From assembly GCF_000276665.1 (NCBI RefSeq), contig NW_004955459.1, positions 11,205,071 through 11,269,070 of the forward strand: a stretch of DNA of 64,000 bases. Direction: 5' to 3'. The position numbers and the translations under genes were made by a program. Each line of letters begins with the position of its first letter. The stretch's first letter is position 1. The notes beneath the pieces were generated by a model. The model made no database searches, had not been told where the DNA came from, and saw only the letters and a list, made by a program, of their open reading frames with translations. Below, one piece after another: positions 23,471 through 35,008 of this stretch. This DNA comes from Chinchilla lanigera (lineage: Eukaryota; Chordata; Mammalia; Rodentia; Chinchillidae).

Positions 23471-24037
23471 TAACTATCATGTGAGGTAGATGTCATCAAG
23501 CAGTAATGCATAAAACAGAAGGCATCGTTTGTTAGTTACTTCTGGTGTCCTGTGAAAGCTTCAGAACTTTGCTTGGATGTCATACTTCACATAGCTCCTT
23601 CAGATCGGATGTTATCATCCCATTTCTGGGTGACAAAGCCAAGACTGAAGCTCTCAAGAGCAGCACACATGAATGACCAAAGGAGCTTAGAGGCAAGAAA
23701 CACCATTCGGACTGAAAGGTACTGGATATGGTCTCACAGGTAAGTGCTACCGGGGCAGGCAGTTAGGTTTCCCGTTCTTGGAAACCTTAAGTTAGAAGGT
23801 AAAGACCTCCCAGGTAGCAGAAGCCTTATGAAAATATTCTCAGAGCCAGAAATCTCCTAGTCATTTTAGAACTGCGCAGCCACACCTATAGTATGAACTA
23901 ATGTGTCTGCTGATGAAGCTCAAAAGTAGGTATGGCAGGATAGAAGATGGCTAGGGATGTTTGAACATCTAATGCAAACCAGAGACTTTGCCTATGTTTG
24001 CTCACTTAGCCCCTCACACCCCCATGCAGTGATTATT
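23471..24037. other. Unique sequence, nothing recognised
   Basis: No gene or clear repeat seen. Confidence 0.4.
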
Positions 24038-24469
24038 TGCTATGGTTTGAATATGGTGTGAGTGTGACCCCCAGCCCCAACGTGTTATGTGCTGGAACCT
24101 TGGTCCCAAGTGTAACAGTGTTAAGCAGTGGAACCTTTCAGAGGTGAAACTGTGGGAAAGATAATTTGCTCACCCATGGGGGTGATACTGATGGGACCCC
24201 AGTTAGCTCACTCAGTAGGGAGTTATTTTAAAACTCCCCTCAGTCCCTCTGGCTTCCTGTCTCATCATGTGACTATTCTTTCCTCTCACTTAGGTCCCTA
24301 CCATGATGCCCCTCTTCCCTGTTGGGATAGAGCTCTGGGGCCCCTTGTCAGAGGGTGAATTGATGACACTTCCCTATTTAAACCATCAGCCTCCAAAACT
24401 GCAATATAAATAAATTCTTTTCTTTATATAACACACAGCCTCAGATAGTAGTAGAAATGCACTAATATA
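24038..24469 (+). mobile_element. MaLR-type LTR
   Basis: 'tgctatggtttgaatatgg' opens it, followed by 'aacagtgttaagcagtgg', 'tttcagaggtgaaactgtgg', 'ctcatcatgtgac', then 'cagcctccaaaactgcaat' with 'aataaattctt', and 'gcactaatata' at the end. No exact target duplication remains. Confidence 0.8.
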
Positions 24470-24574
24470 GTATCATTACCTCCACTTTAAGGATAAACAG
24501 ATACTGCTACAGTACTGTAGATGGTCAACTCCAAATTCAAACACAGTCCTACTTGGCAATACATCAGGGTGATT

Positions 24575-24780
24575 ATGAGCACAGGTTTGAGTGCCATCAT
24601 TCCACTTGAGAACTGTGCGATCTTGGACCAGTGCTTTTATTCCTTGTGCATCAGTCTCTTCATCTATGAAATGGCCTTGATAGTGATGCTTTCATGCTAG
24701 GATGTTGTAAAAACTAAACGAAGGTGGTAACTGAGTGCTTGGGATAGAAAAGGTGTCCACTATGTCCTAGCAATTGGTGA
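24575..24780 (+). mobile_element. MIR SINE
   Basis: 'gattatgagcacaggtttga', 'aactgtgcgatcttggacca', 'cagtctcttcatctatgaaa' and 'gctaggatgttgtaaaa' follow MIR in order over about 200 bases; this is the best preserved MIR in the window. Confidence 0.75.
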
Positions 24781-25894
24781 TTCTTCCTGTGGACCAGGCG
24801 TTTCTCTTACCTGCCTCATCACCCAGTGTGCCTTACATCCTTAATCATAGTAGGACCATCTCTTCCTTCCTTAGCTGTTCCTGAACTCATTGCAGGGTCA
24901 AACACTTTAATTATGCAAATACTCTACTCTTTGTGCTGTTGACTTATTCTCGGTTGTACCCAGTATCTGAGTCTTTTTTCCTTTCAGTTCTTTGAGCTTT
25001 TAAAAAGTTGTAGAAAGTCAGTTATTTCTCTTATGCCCCAAATAATACTACCATAACAATCCAGTGTCTCATAGGTAGCACATGAACTCCTGCTTATGGA
25101 TTAGTTTCTGCTTCCCAAGGTGTTTGGTGCAGGGGGCATTCAGAACATATCATGCAGAAGGAGTGGGGGGGCCTATTCCTTGATCTCTCAAGTCAAGTCT
25201 TAAGAGTTAAGCAGGCCTGTGGATGGGCTGGGCTGGTGGGCCAGAAGCTGACTGAGAGGCTAGGTGTCTGGGCCATGTTGATGAAGAAAGGAGAAGTTCT
25301 GAGTCATATCTCTCAGAGGGGATACTGCTAGCATCAGGCTCCTCTCAGAGACTCACAAAGGGGAGGTGATGGCAGTACAAGCTTCTGCCTGGGGAAGTAC
25401 AGCTGGAACCAGGTGGCTAAGCTCCTGGCCGGGAGAAGTGGAAACCACTCCACAAAGAGACAACTGCATGTCGCCAGTGTGGGCCTTTGCCAGCCAAGGC
25501 TCCATCAACTCCGGGTCACACTGGACCCACTTCAAACCACGGTGATTTCCAGCCTTAGTTTTGGTAACATGAGGTTGACACTTGCTGGTTTAATTTATGT
25601 ATCCATTCATTGCTTACCAGAGGATTGTATGTTAGCATGCATGTGCTTCATTTCAATATATTTATCAATTCTATTTTTCTGTCTTTAATATTTTTCTGAT
25701 TTTATCTCATTATTGCCTTCTACCTACTGTGCTTGGGGTTCATTTCATGCAGGCATTTTTATTGTTATTATATTGAAATTCTTCAACTGGACTTTTGTTA
25801 CTAACATTCTTTTCAGGAAATATTTGTATAGTACTTATTATGTGTCAAGATTTAAATGGCAATTTGTACAGATTAATTAGTTTTCTTTCATATC
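24781..25894. other. Mostly unique sequence
   Basis: No gene supported. The open frames at 25353-25688 (both strands) have no recognisable relative. Confidence 0.4.
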
Positions 25895-26195
25895 CACAGA
25901 GTATTGATTCCTGAAGATACCAAAATTTATGGATGCTGAAGTCTCTTATATAAAATAGCATAGTATTTTCATGACTTTAAGAAATAACTTTAAGTAATTT
26001 CTAGATAACTTAAAATGCCTAATACAACTTAAATGCCATGTGAATGGTTGTTGTACTATATCATTTGGAAAATAATGGCAAGAAAAAAATGATGCACACG
26101 TTCATTGCAGACACAATCATTAGAGACCCTAACTGTGCAGTAAACAATCCAAGTTTGGTTGAGCCCCGTTACAAAACCTGTGAATACAGGGGGTT
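25895..26195. mobile_element. Tigger-type MITE remnant
   Basis: 'atatccacagagtattgatt', 'aaaatttatggatgctgaag', 'tataaaatagcatagtattt', 'tgcctaatacaacttaaatg', 'aataatggcaagaaaaaaat' and a closing 'gtgaatacaggggg' follow a recalled non-autonomous Tc1/mariner (Tigger-group) element. Both ends are traceable, although mutated. Confidence 0.75.
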
Positions 26196-26370
26196 GTTCT
26201 AATTCAATTCTCACAAGAACTATTTAAGGTAGGTACCACTATTGATCCCATTTTCTAGATGAATAAACTGGGACATAATGAATAAGTAGACAGGATCATG
26301 CAACCAGTGAATGATTGAGTTTGGGTCTGAATTGCATTCACTTAGAATCCACCTTTAATTCATTACCCAT
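26196..26370 (-). mobile_element. MIR SINE remnant
   Basis: 'ttcaattctcacaagaacta', 'taaggtaggtaccactattg', 'tttctagatgaataaactgg' and 'gtttgggtctgaattgc' are MIR in reverse complement. Confidence 0.7.
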
Positions 26371-26389
26371 GGTACCAACCTACAATAGT

Positions 26390-26545
26390 AATAGCCACCA
26401 TCACTTGTGGGCATACTGTGTGCCTGGCATTTGTTAAGTGCCTTGCATTTATTGCCCAGTTTAATCCTAAATGGTGAATGTTATTATCCTATCTCACAAA
26501 CCAGGAATCCAGAACTGGGGTTCAAATCCTGACTATGCTTCTTGG
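26390..26545 (-). mobile_element. MIR SINE remnant
   Basis: 'tgtgtgcctggcatttgtta', 'gccttgcatttattgcccag', 'ttaatcctaaatggtgaatg' and 'ctggggttcaaatcctgact' are MIR in reverse complement. It lies head to tail with the previous MIR. Confidence 0.7.
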
Positions 26546-27309
26546 AGACAGACTGGGGATCTGATCCAGGATTACAGAGGCTGTGCCTATCACCAGCTGA
26601 GAGTTCATCTTCATTTTCTTCAATTGTTTGAAAGAACAGGCTTTACAAATATGAACCTACTTGACTCATTTTAAAAGAGAATTATAAAATCCCTCCCCCT
26701 AAAAATTACAGGTTAAATTCTCTCCAATGTGAAGGAAGATAATAAGATCTTTCCCTGCAGCTCTAGTAGGAGAATTAAAAGAAGGACTATGAACTATCTC
26801 CTGTTGCATGAAGCTGAGGCTGGCAGCACTCATTAATGGAGAGCTTAGGTTTCAAGACTGGAGGCTCTTAGAAGAGTTGGCACTGTACCCACCAGTTCTG
26901 ATTGAACTTTCATGGTTCTTTTCTGATTGGATGCCTAGGCCTAGAGACCTCCATGTCATAGGCGTATGTCTTGTAAATCAAGGGATGAAGCAATAAGGAT
27001 TGCCAAAGACCAAGCTCACCCAGGGAGAGCCTCCAGGGAAACCCATCAGCCCCAGAGATGGGATGCTCCCTGAGGTTGGGTGACTCATCATGTGGGATGG
27101 GTTAAGGAATTAACTCCTAAGCAACTGGAGGTGATGAAGCTGAAAATGATCACTGCTAAATTGAGTCATTGCTTTAAGTGTGACAATTAGAAAATGACAC
27201 AGTAATGGCTTTACTGATATGTTCAAGGAGTAGTTTAACAAGAATTAAACTCTATCAGTACCACAAGGAAAAGGAAAATGAAAAACAAAGAAAAGTTAGT
27301 ATGTCTTGA
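26546..27309. other. Unique sequence, nothing recognised
   Basis: No gene or clear repeat seen. Confidence 0.4.
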
Positions 27310-27480
27310 TCACCTACTGAAGACATGTTATTCATCCAGTCATTTCAGAAACCCTAGGAGACGGTACTAATATGCCCACTTTTGAGCTGAGGCTACCCAG
27401 GACTGAAGAAGTAAAATGGGGTCATTAGCCATTAGGGAATAACATGGAATTGATGCAGAGCCCTCCCTGACTTCTGAGTC
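27310..27480 (-). mobile_element. MIR SINE remnant
   Basis: 'agaaaccctaggagacggta', 'atgcccacttttgagctgag' and 'ggaattgatgcagagccctc' fit MIR in reverse complement. Confidence 0.55.
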
Positions 27481-28059
27481 ACGATGCTGCCTACCTCAGA
27501 GAACATGAGTGGTGTGGAGGACAGGCAGTTCATTCAAAGATCACAGACCTGAAGGATATTAAGATCATCAAGTTGAGTCCAGGTCACAGCTATTGTGCAA
27601 GAGCCAAGCAGATACTAGAGATGAAAGCCAAGGTCATGTCCAGTTAATGAACTTGCAGCAATTTCTCCATTAATGCCAGGAGGCTAGCTGGAGGATTGGA
27701 AGAGAAAGACAATGAGACCCTCTGAGTGCACCACTACGAGGGAGAGGAGGGGCCAAAGGACAGGTCAGGATCCCAGTAGCACCAAGCTGGTAAAGAAACA
27801 GGAAAATCACCCCTGTGAACATCACACTGACTACTGTGGTCATACTGTATTTCAGTGGGGACACCATGAACGGTTTTTGATGATACAAGAATGTATGAAT
27901 GTTTCAGTATTTATGATGCATTTTCAGGATAACATACATACTTTAAGTATCTTGCATTATATATTTCTCTATGAATTATACACATGTAAAACATACATTT
28001 TTCCACAAGAGATTATAATATATACTCACATCCACATGACGTTTTCACTCTCATCCACT
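27481..28059. other. Unique sequence, nothing recognised
   Basis: No gene or clear repeat; the 129-codon frame at 27712-28101 has no recognisable relative. Confidence 0.4.
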
Positions 28060-28564
28060 TCTCTAGAACTTTTTCCACATCAGCACACAGCTAGCTCATA
28101 GCTTGTTCCTTTCATTGGGCACATGTTTTGCTCATCATCTCGATAAGTTATAAAGATGTTAGTGAGTCCTTTCCTTAATAAACATCTGATTTCTGCTTTT
28201 ATCCCCCTAACAATATTGCTGTGAATAAACTTGTTAATCTATTTTGATTCTGTTTATCAAAGTAAATACATATCTCAAAAATAAATCCATACTCATGCTC
28301 TTAGCAGAGGGAGAAATCATGCACCCCTAGTACTGGTAGATATCCCCAAACTGGCCTTTTGAAAGATTACACAAATTTACATGCCCACTAATGGTGTATA
28401 AAGTTGATTTCCCACTCAGTCATCAGCACTAGACCCTCAGTAACTTTAAATATTGCCCATTTGGCAAACTATAAAACTTGTAAATTATAGATTCACAATG
28501 TTTTATAAAAATTACTGCTGTTTTATTAAATGAGAGAAATTGTCTGTTCTTTTCATATCATTTT

Positions 28565-29040
28565 AAAGAGAAAATAACAAAAGCAAAATAACAAAAACAA
28601 AGACAAAAGCAAAACAACACAGAACTATGAAAACGACACAGAAATTCAAAACAAGATGACAGAAAATCAAAAGTGGTTGTTTTTATTACTTATTATCTCT
28701 AAAGTAGTTGCTCAGATTACTACATATAGGTATGCAAGACTGATAAAACAATTAAGCATTAACTTTTCCTTTCAATAAACCAATAGAAATTAATAGTACA
28801 ATTAGCTATCTTGTGTATGTATATATTTCCTTTCCTTTCTTTCTTTTGTCCTTTCCTTTATCCCAGTTGTTCTTTCCTACTGAGCAGCTTCTTTCCTTTT
28901 CACAATAGTTATTGTACCTTTCAGTTTTATTTACTCTTTCAGGATTGTTCTTTTTCTACTAGTTCCCTGTTCACAAGTTTTATATTTTTATTGGATTTAA
29001 CTCTTTTTTCTTATTGGTTTTTAGGGGCTCTCTATTAATT
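28565..29040 (-). mobile_element. L1 3' UTR fragment, nested
   Basis: This stretch aligns by eye with 62720-63060, sharing 'gttgctcagatta' and matching positions such as 'agcattaacttttcctttca' (here) against 'agcataaacctttcttttca' (there), plus a T/C-rich block. Since the second copy leads directly into L1 ORF2, this is an L1 3' UTR of the same subfamily, truncated. Confidence 0.65.
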
Positions 29041-29890
29041 AAAAACCTTATCCCATTGTGATATATGTAAGAAACATTTTTCTAAGATTTTTTGTCTTTT
29101 CACCTTCTGTACGTAATTTTGCTTACAGAAACTTTCAATTTTTAAATCACAACATGATCATTTTATTGTTTCATGGTTTCTGAATCACATGTGTACTTGT
29201 AAAGTATAAGCTTCTTATACTTGTTGTTTTCTGAAATTTATGTGGCTTTTCTACGTTTAAATCTTTAATCCAACTGTAACAATTTTTGTTAAAAAGAGTA
29301 ATCCAGTTTATTTTCTCAACTTCTCCCAAAACCACTTTTTAAAAAAAAATCTCTCTTCCTCCCATTGATTTTAAATGTTGTTTTATCTTATATTTAGCAC
29401 CCATGTATATTTGTCTAATTCTACCCTCTCCATCTTATTGTATTGACCCCCCACACACACATTTATTTTCTCCAAGTTCAAAGTTTTTGTTTCTTGTAAC
29501 TGCACAACACATTTTTAGTATCTGGCAAAGGTAGTCTTCTCTCTTTTTTTATTCACTCCCAGAAGTTTCAGATTTTTAAATGTGAATTTTGCAAATAGTG
29601 TCAAGTTCCAAAAATACTCCTAACAACAATAACAGAAACAACACCAACAAAAACATCACCTATTCCAGTGTTTTAATTAAATTTGTATTTATATATCATT
29701 TTGAGAAAATTGACAGTTTTATAAAATTCACACTTTCTATCCAATTTCAAGGCAAATTTCATTGCTTTGTAATTATCTTTGTGACTCTTAGGTTTAAAGT
29801 TTTCTTCACTTAAGATCTGCATGTGTGCTACTTAGGTTTATGGGTAGTTAGAATATCTTCGGTTGCCATTATTAATAGAATTTTAGTTCT

Positions 29891-29977
29891 TTTTTTTTGT
29901 TTTGTTTTGATTTGTTTTGTTTTTTTTTTTCTTCCAGTACCAGGAATCGAACTCACAACCTTGTGCTTGACAGGCAG
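29891..29977 (-). mobile_element. 5'-truncated ID SINE
   Basis: Read on the + strand it begins with a T-rich tail and runs through 'ccagtaccaggaatcgaact' to 'gcttgacaggcag', stopping before the 5' third of the element. The flanks 'aatagaattttagttct' (29874-29890) and 'aataggattttaattct' (29978-29994) are a slightly diverged 17-bp target duplication, so the truncation happened at insertion. Confidence 0.85.
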
Positions 29978-30758
29978 AATAGGATTTTAATTCTATTTTC
30001 TGATTCTTGCTTCTCTACAGAAATGAGCGTTGATTTTCACACATTTACTTGTTAATCAACATTCTATTGGATTTTTCCTTCTGTATTGATTGCATTTTTC
30101 ACAATTGAATCAAATTCAATGGTTAGATTCAATGTTGACCTTACTGGGAAATTTGATTCAGTTTTTGACCAATTTGACTTGAAACCAGAATCATGGAAAG
30201 AATTAAGTTCATAAACTGAGGTACCACTGTAGCTTTAAACTGTCTTAGATTTTCTCAGCATATAATTATATCATCTAGATAAAAAAGTGACGTTTTCTTG
30301 TAAATATTTATTCTTTCTTTTATCTAATTGTAGTAGTTAAGAATTTAATACTAGATTAAATAATTGTGATAATAACTGTCCTTGCTTCCTTCCTGGCTTC
30401 ACAGAAGACCTTTTTTGTTGCTCTCACACTGAGATATAAATGTTTCCTCTGTGTCTTTTCATCTTAAGGGCTTGTCTTATACAGTATTCCCTCCTTTATT
30501 CAGTGATTTCTTTCAAATGAGAATGAACAAACTTCCTTCAATACATGCTGATATTATCAGATTTTTATTGATACACTAACATGATGTAGGTATTCAGTAG
30601 GCATTTGAATCTTAAAATTTCTCTTGCCTTGCAGGGAGGATTGAAATAAATTATTTTCTGTCTCTTCTTCTCCCGCTTCCTTTCTCTCTCCTCCTTCCTC
30701 TTGAATACTTTTTAATGTGCTAATATTGTAATTGACTCACTCCATAATTTATATCCTT

Positions 30759-30848
30759 TTTTTGTTTTTTTTTCCAGTACCGGGAATCGAACACACGACC
30801 TTGTGCTTGCCAGGCAGACGCTGTGCCACTGAGCTAAATTCCCAGTCC
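30759..30848 (-). mobile_element. ID SINE, full length
   Basis: A complete reversed ID body with 'cttgccaggcagacgctgtg' and 'ccactgagctaaattccc', bounded by a perfect 17-bp target duplication 'ccataatttatatcctt' at 30742-30758 and 30849-30865. The perfect duplication and intact body point to a young copy. Confidence 0.92.
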
Positions 30849-30979
30849 CCATAATTTATATCCTTACTCACAACTGAGGTTCATCTATCGTTGTGTCTGT
30901 GTGAGTATTTGGATGAGTAGATGTGGGCGATCTCTTGTCAGTATCAGGTTGTAAATTCATTCTTTACCAAGCTCCACTT

Positions 30980-31110
30980 TCACCTGCTTCCGAAGCCTTG
31001 AGGGGAAAGACCTGATTTTGCACCTGATTCTTACTGAATCCTCAGCACCTTGCACAGTGCTCAGCATCAGTATGGCACTCACTCCATGTTTATTTATAGG
31101 TTTGTCAGAT
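30980..31110. mobile_element. Weak MIR/L2-like remnant
   Basis: 'gaatcctcagcaccttgcac' and 'agtgctcagcatcagtatgg' resemble the tail of such elements. Confidence 0.35.
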
Positions 31111-32829
31111 ACAACAATCTTTTAGTATTTATATGTTCCTAAAACTTTATGGGGTGCATTTATAATAAAAATATTTATTGAGTACCTGAAATTAAGATTT
31201 GAGCATCTTGTATTTTTTATTTGTTAAATCTGGAGAACTCCTATTTTGGGAATGAAGAAAGAAATAATGTGGTAAATACCAGATCATAAAACAATGACTG
31301 ATGCCACCTATCATGCTTATTCCTCGGAGGGATTCTGAAGAGGGAAGAGGAAAAGCTTTCCAAGGTCTGAGTGTCTCTAGGGCTGTCTGGCATACGTGCT
31401 ACAGGACTGTCTCCTGGCTTGGGTGCTTACCTTGGTTTGGAATATTACAGTCATAAAAGGAAAACAAAGAAAGTAGACCATGCGGGGTTTATAGCAATGA
31501 CTAATGCAATGAAATAGAAAAACAAGTAAATGGGCATGTTTAGTGAATGAAAGTAATGATTTCTTTCTTCTTTCTACTTTTGCCTTTGGCTCTTGGCTGA
31601 GGCAATCACCATAAAGCTCCTTGGCAGTGTCATGCTCAGTGGAAACAATAGCAAGCCAACAAAGACTTAAGTGTAGGATTATAGACATCAAGTCATCCTT
31701 AATTAGGCCTGGAGAAAACCATTTGCTGGATGGGCCTGGTGGAGACCAGCATTGGTGGCTGCCCTCACCTGGCCTAGCCCCACAGCCTGGGGAGATGCAA
31801 GCTGCAGCCCCAAGTGGCTCATTCCTACATGTTGACAGACAGTCTGCAGACAGGAGGGGTGCATTTAGCTGTGGAAGGGTGGCAACATGTCATGGGAGGG
31901 GATTTCCCAAGCAGGAAAATTTTGGATCCTCAGGGATGGGAAAGAAGTCATACCAGAGCTTCCTGTTGGCTAGGACCATCTGGAGATGAAAATTCAACAA
32001 TCTCATTAGCTTTATTTTGTAGCCAGAAATAGCCACATCTCCTAGCACTTCATAACATGCCCCCACTCTCTCTCAGCCTCATCATGAAGTGAATTTCTTT
32101 CTTTTTCTAAGAGGCAGCATGTTTGCACTTCAGGATGCTGGACTGTGATCCAGGCTCTGCTGCAAGGGTTTCCTAGGCAGCATTGCCACCACAATGACTA
32201 CCTCTTGGGGAGACCTCTTGGTCCTACCCAGATACAGGTCATAGGTGTGCTTCTTTGCTTGAGAAATGATTGGATGTTCCTCTTGTCACACATATTTTGC
32301 ATTGTAACTGCTTATTTGTCTGTTTCTCCAATCACCCTGTGACCTTGCTAAAAATGAGAACTATGACTTAGTTTGCTTAGTATCCCTCAGCCAATACCTG
32401 GTATAGGGGAGCTTCAATAAGGAATAAATTTTAAAAGTTCAAAGAATAATGGTCCATAAAGAAAAGGAAGGAAGCATTCCCAGTAAATGAGGCATAACCC
32501 TAAACAGTGAGTTAGTTCACAATGGCGGGCATTTTTCTCACATCCCTTTGACCAACTATGAGCAATGTGTGTGGGTTCAGTGTTGGCTGCCACGTGACAC
32601 AGAGACAGAAGAGACCCTCCCTGACCTCCAGATCATTGTAACCGAGAGTCCAGTAGGGTATCCACAGGCACAGAAAACAAATAAGATCACCACTCAGGTA
32701 ACTTTTTTTCAAAATGTAGAAGATAATGTAATTGTTCAGTTATCAGTTCATAAAAAGAATCAATGAAATAAGTAACTGTTTTTAAAGAAATAACAATGTA
32801 TTCAAAAGAAAACCAAATTCAGGTTTAAA
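31111..32829. other. Mostly unique sequence
   Basis: No gene supported; the open frames at 31377-31691 and 31621-31989 have no recognisable relative. Confidence 0.4.
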
Positions 32830-32990
32830 TACAGGACAAAGCACTCCTAAATTGTGTGATTGTGGGCCAACTAAGAAGATTCAATTCCATTTCTGGTTCC
32901 TAATATATAAAACAGAGTTAATAATAAAAGATAAGGATTAAATGAGATTTTTCCTATAAAACACTTATCTCCATAATAATTCAAGAAATG
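32830..32990 (+). mobile_element. MIR SINE remnant
   Basis: 'aattgtgtgattgtgggcca', 'ttccatttctggttcctaat', 'aataataaaagataag' and 'gattaaatgagat' follow MIR in order. Confidence 0.6.
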
Positions 32991-33981
32991 GCAGTTGATG
33001 CCATTGTTCTACAGGATGCCCAACATCCAGCTATCTGTAAACATGGAGATACTTGATCTTATTACACATATAAGAACACTAGATCATTTGTATTTTCTAT
33101 TTTTCTTTCTGGTAGCTTGGTTTTTAGTTGTGGAAACACGGTATGTGCTCATATGCCACTTTCTTTAACATGGCGAAAGGTTAGTTTAATCTTTTTTCTT
33201 TCTGGGTTCTCTGAAGTGGTGAGAGAAGACTTATTGAGTTCCTAGAGGGCTAATCCAAGGCACTTCTTGTCTGGAGCAGTGTTACTGATAGCCAGGTTCA
33301 AGTTTCTACAGATGTGTTGCCTCATGCTTGCTCACCCTCTTCCATGAAGGCGAATACACAGAGCTTTCACCCACTTCTGGCCTACTTTGGTACAGTCGCC
33401 CTGACTTCCCTAATTGTACATCATCTCCTTACTCATAGTGGAACACACCAGAGGCTGTCTGCAGATGTTTCAGGTCAGAACCCTTCCTCTGTGGACTTGT
33501 AATGTTTCCTCCACTTTTCATTTTTGGATCCTCCTTCTCCTCAATTTAGCTCTTTTTTCTGTGGGTTGTCACATTTCATTGTGCCTCTCACCATCCCCCA
33601 GCCAGCCAGGGCATCTTCATGGTTCTTAAATAATCCTGCCCTGGATAGGATAGTCCCATGCTCACTTCTTTGCTACTGAAATTGGGGTTATATTTGTTTA
33701 ATCCAAGCTACTATGGCTATTAAACTTTTCAAAATGAAAATCTAATAAGATCTTGACAATAACAAAATATAGTTTCCCAGGAAAAGAATAACTATGGCAT
33801 TTTTAAATATCCAAGAAAATAGGAGGGGCATTTCAAAGGTGTTATCAAAATTTCCCATATGGATGCTGTCTAAGGTCTATCTGCTAATGTGCCAAGGAGA
33901 CACACTCCAGTCATGACGCTGTGCTCCATAAGTGATTGATGAATGGAAAACTAGAGTTCCAAGTCCAGATGGAAAAATTAA
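32991..33981. other. Unique sequence, nothing recognised
   Basis: No gene or named repeat found. Confidence 0.4.
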
Positions 33982-33989
33982 GAATATTT

Positions 33990-34089
33990 GAGTTTACTTG
34001 TTTGTTTTCCACTGCTGGCAATTGAGCCCAGGTAACTTGCATACGCCAACCCAATACTCTCCCACTAAGCTACCTCCTCATCCCAATCT
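33990..34089 (-). mobile_element. Older ID-type SINE
   Basis: A mutated reversed ID body: 'tggcaattgagcccaggtaa', 'cttgcatacgcc' and 'ccactaagctacctcctcat'. The motif 'gaatattt' flanks it at 33982-33989 and 34090-34097. Its higher divergence than the other ID copies implies an earlier insertion. Confidence 0.75.
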
Positions 34090-34710
34090 GAATATTTTTA
34101 CCACCTGGTCATAAACAAGAAGAAAACTATACTTGCTTGAGGACTTTGGCTTTTTGTTGTTCATAATAATGAGAATGATCTGGTTCAATGCTTGATAGGG
34201 AGTGTGTTAGATGTGCCACACTGGTTTTAGAGCACAAAGACTTTATTTAAATCCTATTTCCCTTGCTCAGGAATTTTATGCAAAGTTGTGTTAATTATGC
34301 AATTTTAAAATTTGAAACTGCTTTCTGAAAAAGTGATGGATCCAATATGCTGAATAGCACTGAGAATTCTTGAGATCACAAAGAGAAAGTGAGAGGTGTT
34401 GTCCTAATGGATGCAAAGGCCGATTGAAATGGGTCCCCTAGCCATTTAAATAAAAAAAATTACTATAAGAATTATCAGTGGAAGAAATTATGTTATACTG
34501 TTTTGTTTTGAACAAGGTTATCTCTCCTCAAATTAAATATGTAGCTATGATGGACAAAATATAAAAATTAAAAAGGCAAAATTATCCTCAAAAGCATAAT
34601 TGACATTTCCATAGAACAATTAAAGAATAGAAATACAAACACATAAGAGGGGGTGAGGCAGGGAGTAGATGGAATCTCAGGCCTCAGAGAAGGTAAATGT
34701 AGGAAATGCA

Positions 34711-34737
34711 ACACACACACACACATACACACACACA
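34711..34737. repeat. AC microsatellite
   Basis: (AC)n with one 'at' interruption. Confidence 0.9.
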
Positions 34738-34984
34738 ACCAGAAAGCAAAGCTAATGTCCCTGCCTGGAAGCAAACACTGAGGCAGACATCCAGCTCATA
34801 TGGGAAAGCTGGAGTTGTCTACACTGTCTTGGAGACCAAGGGGAAGGTTACAATCAAGGCCTTTTGGTGGTCATTATTATTAGAGAAACAGGAATCCCTA
34901 GACTAATGATACAACACATAGTTCTTTTCTGGCAGTCCCCAGAAGAAGAGAGAGGTAGCTCCAAAACCACAGACACCAGGTGGT

Positions 34985-35008
34985 GGGGGTTGGGGGTTAG
35001 GGGTTGGG
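34985..35008 (+). repeat. G-quadruplex-forming, telomere-like G-rich tract
   Basis: Four G runs of 5, 5, 4 and 3 are separated by the loops TT, TTA and TT, followed by further GG and GGG. Short loops of this kind give stable intramolecular quadruplexes. One unit reads TTAGGGG, near the vertebrate telomere unit. Confidence 0.8.

Larger units (their letters stand above)
28060..30640 (-). mobile_element. Composite old L1 (ORF2 region), antisense
   Basis: Landmarks of a reversed L1 ORF2/3' region run left to right: 'attgctgtgaataaac', 'acatgcccactaatggtgta', 'tttgtcttttcaccttctgt', 'tttcatggtttctgaat', 'tttaaatctttaatccaac', 'cccaaaaccacttttt', and near 30270 'attatatcatctagat'. All coding frames are destroyed. 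A separate L1 3' UTR (28565-29040) and one ID SINE (29891-29977) are nested in it. Confidence 0.65.

Noticed and set aside
30759..30848. tRNA gene from the tRNA-like ID body (also the other ID copies)
   Set aside because: The poly(A) tails and target duplications show SINE retroposons; no intact cloverleaf was found.
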